Origin: Struthidea cinerea
Taxonomy: Eukaryota > Chordata > Aves > Passeriformes > Corcoracidae
DNA length: 64,000 bases
Reading direction: 5' to 3'
NCBI GenBank assembly: GCA_013397865.1
Contig: VZTI01003363.1
Span: forward strand, 915,080 to 979,079
The notes beneath the pieces were generated by a model. That model made no database searches. It saw only the letters and a list, made by a program, of their open reading frames with translations, and had not been told where the DNA came from. Position 1 is the stretch's first letter. Each line of letters begins with the position of its first letter. Position numbers and translations under genes: made by a program. Positions 12,053 through 23,522 of the stretch are shown one piece after another.

Positions 12053-12597
12053 TTTGATATTTGGTGATAAGGAAAAAGACTCTATCAACTTCTCTGATGT
12101 CCCAAAATGCATTTCTTTGGAAGAAGCGCTTAAAATGGAACGTGAGCCTTCATTGTCCTGGTGGGGTCCTGTCAGGACGTGTCCAGGATAAATATTGGTT
12201 TATGCAAGTCAGAACAAATGGTGATATGTGTGAGGAGGAGGAGGTGAGTAAGTGTCAAGGACCATGCACTACTTCTGCTGCTCACGGCTCCTCGAGAGGG
12301 TGGAACTTACTTTTCCCAGTGTTTAAAGACACAGAAAAGGCTGGTGGGCATAGAGTAGCGGTAGGGGATACACCTCATAAAGTCACCCCAAGACACCCAA
12401 GTAAATCTGTTATGCATTTGCTACAAAATTGGGAGCAAAAAGAAGGGAGGGAAAATCATACCTTTCTTCTTTTATAGACTCTTGCAAACTGTTCTACCTT
12501 ATGAAATTGTATATGAAGTTAGTGGAGATTTAGTGATTAGGAAGGGTATTTTTCAGATTCATAAATGGCTGCAATTGCCTCTGTTATTTACAATAAA
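12053..12597 (+). other. Candidate terminal exon with short open frame and poly(A) signal
   Basis: Acceptor AGTGCTTTCTTCAG ends at 12052. One frame, entered after one base, gives 45 codons (12054-12188), with FGDKEKDSINFSDVPKCISL near the start, then TAA at 12189. AATAAA sits at 12592-12597, so the stretch could be a last exon with a 3' UTR of about 400 bp. An alternative reading ends at a textbook donor, GAG|GTGAGTAAG, at 12244; a different frame is open through that donor and gives the longest + strand open frame of the window (12061-12477, 138 codons). Two competing frames, no recognised family and no matching upstream exon keep confidence low. Confidence 0.17.
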
Positions 12598-13025
12598 ATA
12601 GGATGCACTATGTGCAAAAAGTCTTCCTTGGAACAAGGCAGATTCGTCAGAAGCTTATAGGGCAAGTGGGGTGTGACAGGGAAATAAATCAAGGAGTGCA
12701 CAATTTTTTAAATGTCTCTGATCTTTAGTTTTTGTTGTCAATTTAAAGAATGAGAGTGGCTGCCTTTTGTAGGGAAGTATCAAATATTAAATAAATATAG
12801 AAATAGAGTGTTTCCATGGAAAAAAGGGACAGATTTCATTTTTTTAGAATCCTTGAATTTCATTTGAGGAAATTTTGTGTCAAAGGGGTCTAGGACACAG
12901 TGATCAGGAAACACACTGGCATCCTCTGTTTTGAAATCAGTAGCCACTTGGATAGAATTTCTTCTTTACAAATGGATTCCATAGGATCCCACTCAGCCAG
13001 GGTCACACTTACTTCCACGAGCAAT
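12598..13025. other. Unannotated DNA
   Basis: Nothing recognised before the LTR. Short AT-rich sequence. Confidence 0.5.
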
Positions 13026-13609
13026 TGTGGTTTAACCCTATCTGGCAATGAAGTACAAAGCAGCCACTTGCTCACTTCCCTCTGCCCTGGCCCCCCTGGT
13101 GGGGAGAAAAATTGGAAGAAAGGCCTGGGTTGCGGTAAGAACAGATTAATAACAGAAACTAATGAAATATAATACTGATATTATTATTAATAATAGCAAT
13201 AACAATACTTATGAAGAGATACAGAGGATGAAACCCCCAGAAACACAAGTGATGCACACTACAGTTTCTCACCACGCGCTGACTGATGTCCAGCCCACCC
13301 TCAAACAGTGATTGGTGCCTCTCAGCCAACTCCCCAATTTATATACTGGATGTGGCATTCTATTGTATGGAATATCCCTCTGGCCAGTTCAGCTCAGCTG
13401 TCCTGGCTCTGCTCCCTCCTGGCTTCTCATGCCCCTGCTCACCGGCAGAGCACGGGAAAGTGAAAAGTCCTTGACTTAGAGAAAGCACTGCTCAGCAACT
13501 ACTGAAACATCAGTGTGTTATACACACTCTTCTCATCCTAAATCCAAAAGGCAGCACTGTACCAGATACTAGGGAGAAAATTAACTCTATCCCAGCCAAA
13601 ACCAGGACA
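13026..13609 (-). mobile_element. Solo LTR, bird ERVL-like family
   Basis: On the - strand this begins TGTCCTGGTTTTGGCTGGGA followed by TAGAGTTAATTTTC, and ends GGTTAAACCACA, matching a very common avian ERVL-type LTR. Inside, again on the - strand, are GGGATATTCCATAC and a TATA box (TATATAAA, + strand 13338-13345), both at the positions usual for this family. Length is about 584 bp. The flanks GCAAT (13021-13025) and GCAAA (13610-13614) look like a 5-bp target-site duplication with one mismatch. No internal retroviral sequence is attached, so it is a solo LTR left by LTR-LTR recombination. The TATA box makes it a possible donor of promoter activity. Confidence 0.9.
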
Positions 13610-13849
13610 GCAAAAAGTAAATCTAAAGTACTTTTTGCTATCATTCCTCAGCTAGACTAGAGCAAATGTATTAAATCACTCACATACTGTAAAGAAGATG
13701 CTATTTTTAGACTGCAAATTCCTTTTCCCAGTAGCAGGGTGCTAATGTCACATCGTGCTATGAGGGTGGGTTTTCATTCCTTTATCTTTTTTTAAGCTTG
13801 CAGACAAATATCTTACACATTTCTTTTATGGTTTTAAACTGCTACCATT
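13610..13849. other. Unannotated DNA 3' of the LTR
   Basis: Short AT-rich stretch in which I recognise nothing. Confidence 0.5.
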
Positions 13850-14110
13850 ACAAGGCTGATTAATAAGGCTTTATGAGCTAATTAATATGCTTTTATCTAT
13901 ATGAGCTATTATCTTTATGTGACTGATTGCTACAGCAATTCTATAACATTACAGGAAGCTATTTATTTTCAAATTAGCAATGTCATCATGACCTTTTACC
14001 ACACAGCTAAGTCAAGGTTCTGGCCTGCCAGGTATATAAAGGGTAGCTCAGACTGTTCAGTGCCGGCTGTAAATTACAGGCTGATGAGTGAGTGTGATGA
14101 TCTCTGTTCC
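13850..14110 (+). promoter_or_regulatory. Motif-dense AT-rich block, possible enhancer or weak promoter
   Basis: Contains TAATAAGGCTTTATGAG, a TAATTAAT homeodomain-type site, and TATATAAA at 14033-14040. A TCAGT initiator-like word has its A at 14059, about 26 nt downstream of the TATA start. The spacing suits a core promoter. There is no obvious coding exon after it. What is seen is the motifs; conservation and function are untested inference. Confidence 0.2.
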
Positions 14111-17100
14111 TTGATGTGTATGCAGCAGTTTATTCTCCCAAACATAAGTGATGATGGAATTCTTGAACACTGAAATATAGGATGAAACAGTCAATTTTTA
14201 AAGTGGTGATGGCAGTAGGAGTATTAATGAATGTGCTAACTGGGGAAAGTGTTCATGTGCCTGGACCAGTCTCTGCTGATTCCTGTGGCTGGACCTGAGT
14301 CCTGGCCACCCAGGGACATCTCCAATATGTGCAGTTGCTCTGTCCAAGATCCTGTGCAGGGTGTGTTTTGGGAGGTCATAGCACCAGGCTGATGTGAATC
14401 TCCATTTTTGATTTGGGGTTCCTCCAAATCCAGTATCTGACATTTATAGGGGGAATTATTTTGAAGTATTACTTTTCTGATCTTTAAACCATCCAGCATC
14501 TCAAGTGTGTCTTTCATTTGAAATGGCTGGATGCTGTCAATACCAAGATACCTCTACAGATATTTAGACTTTAACAAAAGATGTTATTTTGATGAAAATT
14601 ATGTTTGGATTCTCTGGGAAAAATTCAGCTTGTATTGATCACTCATCTAATTTAAATCACAAAAATAATATTAGTTGGAATAATAAATATTACTAATATA
14701 CTACTTGTACCAAAACCCCATGCTTTTTACTCTACTGTAGTTTCAAAGTTACAGATAGGTAACTAAAAAAAATTCCTTAGATTTGCATCAAAAAGAGTTT
14801 TGATTTGGATTCCTTAAAAGTACACAGAGTGATTTCTTTTAAGGTTAGAATTGATCTGACTTCCTTCCATTACTGTTAAAAAACCAAATTCTGGACGATT
14901 ACACAAAGAGATTAAAAACTGAAGGGTATCTAGGGGAAAACACTCACAAAAGGATGGGAAGGAATTTATGGGGTATTTGTGCAACTATCATACAAGCTTT
15001 CAAAGGATTTCTATTGTAATTCAAGATTAGTTGAGCAAAAGTTAATGGACTCTTAAAGTATTACCCAAAGCTTATTATGATAGACTATAGCAGACTATTT
15101 TTAAAATGTTTTTTAATAATACCAACTACAAGGTCTCTGAAGACGTGATATTTCTAGGCTTAGTATTTCTTCATCAAATATTAAAATAGGTCAAGCAATT
15201 TGGTTTCAGTTCCTTTTCTGTTCCTGCTGTAGTGAGCATACCAAATAGAGCGCATTATGTAGATTTACCAACTGTTGAGTTCTCTGCTTTGTTTCATTAT
15301 CTTGTTTATTTTGCAATCTGTACTAAGAGTGGAAGAGCTACAATTACACACCAAGGAATCCTGGTATTTACTAATTCCATAAAGTTAAGGTCATCTTCTG
15401 TAGCAGTGAGAGAATAAATTAATTTGTCAGAATTCAATCTTGCAGGTGCAGGTAATCCATAACAAAAAGACTGAGATGAGAACAAATAACTCAACAAGGT
15501 TCTTAGCTGCATGATTAAACTACTAATATCTTACAGTATGAGTAGCAATACATTGCTGTAGATCAAAATGTGTGTTTCCCAGGAAATATTTGCATTTGTC
15601 AATTAGAATTTGTGTAAATTAAGGCTCAAAATTTTATTCTTAAAGCCAAGTAGTCAAAGTTAATCCCCAAAAGGCAAATATGCCTCCCTCACTTTCCAGC
15701 TGAACAATTTTTCACACCCCTTGTTTTAATTCTGAGCAGAAACAGGGATGAAGAATGTTTAAAGCTTAATTCCATCAATCGGCACTAAGTTATGTACAAA
15801 GTTTTGCAATACTGGACAGGAATCAGACCAAACAGGTCCATGTCATAAACTTAGCTTTGGCTGAGTATAAAGGAATGTGACCCTTCAGACTTCTTTTATT
15901 TAAAAACTGAATGTACAAAGCAGTGCACTGAAAAGAAATGCTTAAGGTAGATATTTAGAATAGAATTAAAAACTTTTGTTGTTTCAAAAATAAAGCTGCA
16001 CACATCTTTTAGATGTAGCATCTGTCTTGGAGAAAGGATTCTTAGAGCCTGAGTTGCAGCGAAGACATGATAATGTGTGACTTTATATTGGTAGTTCACT
16101 GGTAACATTGTTAAATGTCTTTTAATACCTTTTGTTATAGAGTAGCAAAATGCTACTGCCATTGATTTCATCAAAAGCAAGATCTGGCAGCAGAGCTGAT
16201 GCTGGGCAGTGCACAAGGTTACGAGATAGTTTGGCATGCTTGGTTTTCATTTTAAGCAATTTAATATTCAGCAACTTAACTACTCAGGAGGCTGAGTCTT
16301 TTGTTTCGAAAAATGTTGCAGGGGTTGTACAGAGCAATGTCCTTGATACAGGAGCAGGATCCATGAAAGAGTATGTCAAGTATAGTTTGGAGCTGGCAGA
16401 CTAAAATTATCCATAAATCTTTGATTTAATTTTGATGCCAGAGACAATCTTTGTTCTGATATTTATCACTAAGACTGTCAAGTCCTTGTCAAGTAAAAGT
16501 AAAATCATCTGTTTCAGTGTGCCCCTTTGCCAATACTGTCATATCATTATCTTGGTTTGCCTTTCTTCTGTGTATTTGGTTATGTTTCTGGCAATTTAAA
16601 ATGCTTATCATTATGATTCCAAAGATGCCTTATTAGTAATGATGTATTTCGAGATGAGCTACCAGCTCATTTCTGATGAAATTTCTGAGTATCACTTTGA
16701 GCAAACTTAGATTTATTTATTTTAGTAGCTCGCTGAAGAATAAACATCATGATTATCCTCTTGTCATTCAAATAAATCTCAGATTTATTTCCATGCCAAG
16801 CACGGTGAGACAAAATAACACTTGCTTTTTGAATGGTGACTATGACCAGCAAAATAAAAGAGCCATTCCTTAGGAAAATACTTGATCCAACAACCCTGCA
16901 AGTTACTGCAATGAGTCTTTTGACTTGCAGATTTTGGATCGTGGTGTAAGTGTGCAGATTCAAGGACCCAGCAGCTACAAAAACTTTGTGTCTTTTTACT
17001 GCCTGCCTTATTACATCTTGGTTGCAAATTGTGGCCAAGATTACATACCAAGAGCTTTTGCAGAAGGATTATAGTTTCTCATGTATGTGAAGTATTTTTC

Positions 17101-20100
17101 AAGTTTCTGTTGGCTCCAAAATAATTAATGATTGTAAGATAGAAAGTGAATAACCTGAATACTAATAACTGCAACTTCATTTTAAAATCAAATTTTAAAT
17201 ATTAGAAATTTGAAAAACTACTTATGCAAATCAAATTGCCCCATCTCACAGGCTATAACAATCCTACTCAATTATGATGCTGCTAAGACATATACATTTA
17301 TTGATTTTAGATAAATGTGTGCAATTCTTCAAAGGCTTTGTGTAATTGCTTCTAGATTTGCCATCAGCTGTACTTGTCTTCGTGATTGTATCTGTACTTG
17401 GTAGGTTTTCATGTTGTAATTGTATGTTAATTGTTTGTGATTGTATCTATGAGGTTTTTATGCAATAATTTTGAATGGCAATTGTCTGATTGTACCTTTG
17501 ATGAAAATTTTAATGTTACTTTTACCCAGAATGTACTTACTAACAAGCAATTCACATAAACCAATATATACTGGAATGAAAATTATAGAAATAAAATGGG
17601 AGGGCATTTCCACAAAGATAACACATTGTGAATTATAAAGGTGAGTACTTTAGTAATTTATAACTTTGTACTTCAATTAATTCTCACAAAGGAAAAATGA
17701 TTGAGAGAAGCTGGTAACTATTGTATGATTCAGTAGCTTTGAGGGTTTTACAACCTTTTTGCTTGTTCCTCTGTGCAAATTCCCATATGCACTCTAGCAT
17801 TATAATTATATCAACTTTTACAAGATACTCAGGTTCCATTGTCATTTTTTCAAAGGCAAAAACACAGCATAAGAGCAGAGCCAGAGCCAGCCCAGTGGGC
17901 AGGCAGGCATTTTGCTGGGTACCATCCAGTGGCAGGGACTTCAGTGTGGGTGGACACCACACACCATTCTGCTCTTGTTAACTGGTCCCAGGAGTAGCCT
18001 GTTCCATCCAGGTAATTTTGGTAGTGAGTATTCTGAATGATTTGTGTTGCCAGAACATCTCAAGGCTCTCAGTACAGCCCTGGAGCCACCAGCTATTTTC
18101 AAGAGCATATGTAAGCATGGTCTGGCTGCAAAAAAGGACAAAGTATAGGCATATTCCATAAATTCTAGTGCATGAAATATACTTTCACCCAAGCACTCAC
18201 ATATGGAAGACAAACGCTAGTTTATTGTCAGTAGTAGTAGTTTTAGAGTTAGATTTTTTTGTTTGCTTATTTAGGAACTGTTTTTCCATGATTTCCATTT
18301 TCGTGGCTGGTTCAACAGAAAAAGAAGTAGATTTAAAAAAACTCTCTGAAACAGCAGTCCAAAATAAGTTTAATTCTTTTGGGTTATATTTTACTTTATT
18401 TTCTCAATGAATATACTCTTTTTTCCCAGCTTATTAACTTTGAGAAATTACAGACTATCTTCTCTGTTTCATCATTCAAGGCCAGTGGTAGGGAATTCTC
18501 AAACTGATTTTTTTTTTTTTACTACAGTTTTATATTTTTACATTTGATTTTTGATGCTTTTCTTACATGTCTCTTTTTCAGATGGGGGAAGTTGAATAAA
18601 CATGCAACACTCAACACATTTACTTAATTGGTTGATGCCACTTCATTCAGATAATGTGATGAAAGATCCTCCCTCCCCTTAGAGACTATTCATTCAGTTC
18701 TGACATTGCTTGTATTTCTAGAAATGATTGGATTCATTTTTTACAGACAGCATTTTTTTTTTCAGTTCCTCCATGATTTTCCCCCAAACAGCTTAACAGT
18801 AAGTGATAAAGGTAGAGGCCCCAGCCCAAGTCAGATCTAGTAATTCAGTGGCTAGAATTCAGCAATAAACCAGAAAAAAGAGAATCAACTACAAGCTGTT
18901 TGTGTTAGCAAATGCTGTAGTAGTGAAGCACAAATAGGTGAGCAGGCAAGACCAGATGCACTATTTAAATGGATTAGGTGGGCCTATTGTTAGTAGTCAC
19001 TGCAATTAATTTAATTGAATCTCCTCTTTTGGCAGTGATCCCAAAAGGCAGACATTTAATTGCCCAGAATGCCTGTGGTAGACACACAATTTCAGAATAA
19101 ATATAATATACTTCTAACGGATTCTGTGTTTTCCTTAAGTGTGAACCATCCTTACTTTTTTAAAGGTAGGAACAATTTGAAGCTGATTCCATTGCTTTTG
19201 GCCAACTTGTGGAGTTCTCTAGAGTTCCCTGAGAGAGAGCATGAAAACTAAGATGGCATATAAGGAAAGGTGTGCCACTTTGGCGGGGAAAACTTCAGTA
19301 CTTCATTAAAGTAACAAGCCAGGCTCTTCTGCTATAAATCCTGCTTGAATAGAGATGTCTCACAAGACTTAATCAAAGATGTCAGGATTTATAGTTCTCC
19401 ACAGTTTAGAATTTCCTCAAACCACTGGATCTTGTGAAGTTTAGCATCATGATGAATTAGAATGGTTCCCACATTTCATGGATGCCCAGAGTCTGGTAAA
19501 AGGGAGAGAATTAAATATTTGTGGCTAAAAGTCTTTCAAGAAAGAAGTGAATACATAGTTGAAACCTATGCTGAGTTGTTTATTTCTTTAACTCTGAAGA
19601 AGTTAAAAAAACACCAGCACCTCAAATCTCTACACCTCATACACCTGGAATGGTTTCTGGAGCCTCCTGCAGACTTCCTGAGGTCATTAACCAGTGTCTG
19701 TGTGAGGCTGTGTCCCTTCCCTGATGCTTTGTAGCCACCACATTGGGCTGTAGGAGTTTTAACAAGTCAAATGGGGCTCAAAAGGATGAGCACAAGGAGG
19801 AAGTCATCAGTGAATCATGGAGATTGGTGTGCTGTTGTGCTGCCTTCTAGCAAAAGAGAATTTTGAGTTTTGGTCTGTTTTCAGAATCACATCTGTGTTT
19901 TACGTTCTTCTAGCAGACCAGACCATAAAACCTTCTACAGAAGCAACATGTATCTGTACTTTCTGAGCAAGAGGGATCAATTGCTTGCTACCCCTACATG
20001 ATGATTTATTCTTCATTAAATATTTTGGACTTTGTGTGGCTGAGGAAGGAATAAAATCAGTGTCTCCATTCACCTAAGACATCTCTAATCACATGACTGC

Positions 20101-20840
20101 TATGCAAAAATATTTTAAAAAAATATTAACAACAACAATAGTTTTACTTCCTTTCAGATCACTGAACCCACAAACAGTTTTTTGCTGTAATAAGCAGATA
20201 AGGGATTGGTATTTTCCATCTGAACTATTTTTGAAGAATTTATCCCTCCTTTGCCTAATTGAAAGAGTCCTGAAATTGAACCAACATGCCATGCACCACA
20301 TTTCTCTGAGAAAAGTATCTTATGTCCATTTGTTTGAAGGTCTGGAACTCCAGAGAAGTCTGTATCGTGTCAAGTAAAATCCACTCTTTTTCAGGAGATC
20401 AGCAAAAGGTTTTCTCATGCTCTGTTATGTACAGATGCCCAAGCCTCCTGCGGTGCTCTGCATTCATAGATCTCAACGTGCTCCTTGGAAAGAGGGCAAT
20501 TTCAAACCTGAGGGGAACAGCTTCTCCTTCAAACTTCACAGCTGGCTGTGCTAAGAGGCCCATGTTCGAACCAAAAATAAGCATCTGCTTGAAGAGTGTG
20601 TATGCGACTGGTAAGGAAAAAAAGGAAAGGAAAATGTAGGTTAAAAGCTAAGCCAGTTTGAGACTCAGTGTGGGCATTTGTTTGCATACATCTGACAGAC
20701 TTTGTAGAGACAGATTTTATCAAGAGATAAACCCTTCCAAGGAAACTCTGCCCTCAATATCAATGTTTACTTTCAATAGTTTGCACTGATTTACTGAGAA
20801 TAACAAAAAATTTGGCCATTTTAAGTAGCAACAGTAAATT
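14111..20840. other. Long unannotated stretch
   Basis: About 6.7 kb without a gene, RNA or clear repeat family. It includes a T run (18508-18520), an octamer-like ATGCAAAT near 17224 and many chance frames up to 123 codons (for example 16667-17038, - strand) lacking motifs. A pyrimidine-rich acceptor ending at 20157 opens a frame of about 50 codons, but its donor is poor. Confidence 0.55.
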
Positions 20841-20846
20841 ATATAT

Positions 20847-20870
20847 CATAGATTCATAGAATCATCTATG
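20847..20870 (-). repeat. CR1-tail-like octamers, inverted repeat
   Basis: CATAGATTCATAGAATC resembles the CR1 3' octamer tail, but no CR1 body follows it. CATAGAT and ATCTATG form a 7-bp inverted repeat around a 10-base loop. It could be the last trace of a CR1 insertion or chance. Confidence 0.25.
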
Positions 20871-21239
20871 TTCACTGACACTTGATTACTCTATACTAAT
20901 TGGTTTAGTAAGTACCAATTATATCCCTAAATGGTTTTCTGAATGTTAATATATCAGCTACGTTCCTAATTTTCCTACATATTTTGTAGTTAGAAAATGA
21001 AGCAGCAAGATTTCTCTTTCATACCTATTAGTCATCATTACATTCTCTAGTAAAATGTTATTTCAATGTAATGATATTTGCAAACACATTTAGTCCGTAG
21101 TTCTCAACATTCATGTTAAATGTTAACCCATTGTGTTACTTGAGGTAGAATCAGTGTGGCACAAAATCATGAAGGAGAGAAACCATCAGATCAATTTATG
21201 AACAGAATGTGTTTTATGCATTTTTCTGTATATAACTTT

Positions 21240-21310
21240 GGCTGACTAATTAATGGAAGTATAAAGGCTTTATAATGACCTTAGCTATTGATATGGCCTA
21301 ATTAAACTCT
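21240..21310 (+). promoter_or_regulatory. Homeodomain-type site cluster
   Basis: Holds TAATTAAT (21247-21254), AAGGCTTTAT (21264-21273), TGACCTTAG and a second TAATTA (21299-21304) within about 60 bp. AAGGCTTTAT plus TAATTAAT also occur together in the block at 13.86 kb. A conserved-enhancer role is inference only. Confidence 0.15.
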
Positions 21311-21790
21311 GGTGCCATTTAGTAATGCATCACTTTAGTGATTCCTCAGAACAGAAGTGGTCCCACTGGTGTTAATATAGCTGTTTGGTTGGCTTTGTGT
21401 GCTGGAGATTTTTCTGCTGAAGAGTAATATTTTGCTGAAACTTAAAGCCTTGCAGGGATATGTCAAATCCAAGGAAAATTTAAGAAATGTAAGAAAAAAA
21501 ATAATTTTTTGAACTGACGCTGGGAAATTAAATGGCAATCTTCATTTAGTTTTGCATGGAGCTTTGCTTAATTTTATCCAAAAATAAAGCAAACCAAAAC
21601 CAAGCTTTATATCAAAATGTTGACATGAAATGACAATGATTAAGTCTGGACTTCTCATGCCGATTTTCTCTTTAACATCAAGTACTAAAATTTCCAATGT
21701 CTTCCTTAATTGTTTTGGAAAAAACTGTACATGTTTAACATCCAAAACCAGATGAAAATGAACAACCTTTAGCTTATGCAAATACATATT

Positions 21791-21827
21791 AAAAATATAT
21801 ACATATATAAATATATATAAATATATG
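21791..21827. repeat. AT dinucleotide-rich simple repeat
   Basis: Imperfect (TA)n with ATAAATATATA units over about 37 bp. Confidence 0.85.
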
Positions 21828-22712
21828 ACAATAACATGTACCTATTCTGCCCATGATGAGGTAGATGAGGCTAGCTGTAAGAGAATTTGCTGGCACTCCC
21901 ATAGGAGTCTAGCTGCAGTAGAATTGAACCCTGTGTGAATTAATTTATCCTGCTTTCAGGCTGCTTGGCAGCTTTTGGCACTTCTGCTCCTGTATTTATG
22001 GCTGGCCTGAGGATGTACATGCTGCATGACAGTGCGCAGCACAGGCATATATCCTTATTCAGTGTTTAAGCATGGGAGTAGTTGTTACTCTTAGTTGTCA
22101 GCTGGTTATTTCTTGGAGAAGCTGTCATGGGGACTGTATGCTGTGGAATTTACATTACTGTTTAAAATACTGTGTGATTTTTTTAGATTAAAGGACCCTG
22201 TCAGGTAAAATACACACCATATTTTGAATTTTATGTCTTCCCTCTATTCTTAATGTGTTTTGAATTAAAATTTTTGAATTTGTGTTCCATTTGAATTACT
22301 CTCTCTGCTACCACACTTTGCTTTTGTGTTAATCTCTGGTCTTGCTGGTAAAAATGTGACTTCTCTTTGTTTTAAATGACTGTGTTTTGAATTTCTGAAT
22401 AAACACTTAACATAAAAACTTATGCTTTGTTTTACAGGAAGAATGTAAATTCGCTTCCAAATTTTCCCTTCAGAAAGTCCCATTGTATTTTCTTTTCTCA
22501 GAGAAAATCTGACATTACAACTTAATGCAAATGTAAAATCTTGCCGTCTATTTTTATTGTTAATTTTTTTTTACGGTGAGGATACCTAAGGTGCCAATCA
22601 GAACTGAGGCACCTATCGTGTTAGATGCGGGAACTTTCTTAACTTGTTCCCAGCCCATGAAGAATGCATGGAACAAGTGAGGTACTAAACATCAGATGCA
22701 TGCTAAAGGGAA
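21828..22712. other. Unannotated DNA before the ERV remnant
   Basis: No gene or repeat recognised; AT-rich with chance frames. Confidence 0.5.
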
Positions 22713-23101
22713 TGATTATTTAATACCGCTCCTTCCTGGCTCCGTGGGGTCCTGCATGCTCCCACAGAAGCCTGGGCAGGCTCAGTATTAAGTCAGTAGC
22801 AAAGAGTCAGGAAGGATACTTGCTTGCATTCCAGCAGGAGAGTTTATTGCATCTTCACTGTTGAGAGTCACATGGGCAAATAGAAAGAATGATGGCTAAC
22901 TTTGGGTTTTTCCCAGGGCTGGGGAAAAGGCGGGATCAGGGAATGGGGACCAATGGGAGAGCCCCAGGGGAGTGGCGAGGGGCCAAGGCCAGCGGCCAAC
23001 CAGGGAATTCAAACTGGAATAGATTAATTTAACAGAACCATGCACCCTAGGAAAAGCCCCCTGGTCACTTTAACATAAAGGTATGTTCACCGGCCGTCAC
23101 A
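22713..23101 (-). mobile_element. 3' LTR of an endogenous retrovirus
   Basis: Read on the - strand, the LTR starts TGTGACGGCCGGTGAACATA at 23101. It contains a CCATTGG (CAAT-box-like) word and a GC-rich U3. A canonical AATAAA poly(A) signal lies within GATGCAATAAACTC (+ strand about 22848-22853), and a U5-like stretch follows. The start is secure because a polypurine tract abuts it. The far end is placed at a TG (22713) by analogy with TG...CA termini and may be off by tens of bases. Its local GC content is much higher than that of the flanks. Confidence 0.75.
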
Positions 23102-23117
23102 ACTCCTCCTTTCTGTA
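23102..23117 (-). other. Retroviral polypurine tract
   Basis: On the - strand AGAAAGGAGGAG, with one further T on each side of the junction, lies directly upstream of the LTR start TGTGAC. This is the position of the polypurine tract that primes plus-strand DNA synthesis in retroviruses. It fixes the orientation (- strand) and identifies the neighbouring LTR as the 3' one. Confidence 0.7.
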
Positions 23118-23522
23118 TTAAACAAAGAGGCTTCCCCCAAAGGTCCCAATACCCAACATCCCAAACAACCAAACATACACAAAACAACAGAAGTGATCAG
23201 AAGCACCCAAAACCCAATGTCCCAACAAACCAAACATACATAGAACAACAATAGCAATCAGAAACACCCCCAACCCAGTGTCCCAACAAGTCCTCAAATC
23301 TTTCAGAGGACTTTCTCTCTGGATGCTGGAATGGATGCTCTCACGGGTAGAGGTGAGGTTGAAGAAGCACAGTCTTCTCTGTGCTATGTCAAAGTTCAAG
23401 CATTCACTGCTGATGGTACCAGGAGCATCCAGAGGACAGCAGGATGGCAGGTGTTGGGTGCTGGACATCATGGTGGTGAGTGCAGGCACAGGCTTTGGCA
23501 GTTGCTTCTGTTGGGGTTTCAA
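23118..23522 (-). pseudogene. Endogenous retrovirus env (TM) remnant
   Basis: A 134-codon open frame on the - strand ends next to the polypurine tract, where env ends in a provirus. Its middle has a cysteine-containing stretch with CFFNLTSTR, resembling the region after the disulphide motif of a retroviral TM subunit. A hydrophobic run (FLIAIVVLCMFGLL) fits a membrane anchor. The C-terminal part is built of two 61-bp tandem copies, and since 61 is not a multiple of three the second copy is read in another frame. The SU part, cleavage site and fusion peptide are absent, and there is no gag or pol. This is a dead fragment of an ancient insertion. Assignment to env rests on position and these short motifs. 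Confidence 0.5.
23151..23284. repeat. 61-bp tandem duplication, two copies plus a partial third
   Basis: ACCCAACATCCC (23151), ACCCAATGTCCC (23212) and ACCCAGTGTCCC (23273) mark the starts, with a period of 61 bp. The copies share CAAACATACA and AATCAGAA-type words and differ at scattered positions. The array lies within the env remnant. Confidence 0.85.

Noticed and set aside
12061..12477. Longest + strand open frame (138 codons) as a gene
   Set aside because: No recognised motif, no promoter, and the frame conflicts with the other open frame in the same stretch. AT-rich DNA of this size is expected to give a few such frames.
14200..14520. Patch with overlapping - strand frames as a decayed LTR or gene
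   Set aside because: No LTR termini, polypurine tract or protein motif could be seen.
20158..20310. Exon after the acceptor TTTACTTCCTTTCAG
   Set aside because: One frame is open for about 50 codons but the only donor nearby (AAAA|GTATCT) is weak and the peptide has no motif.
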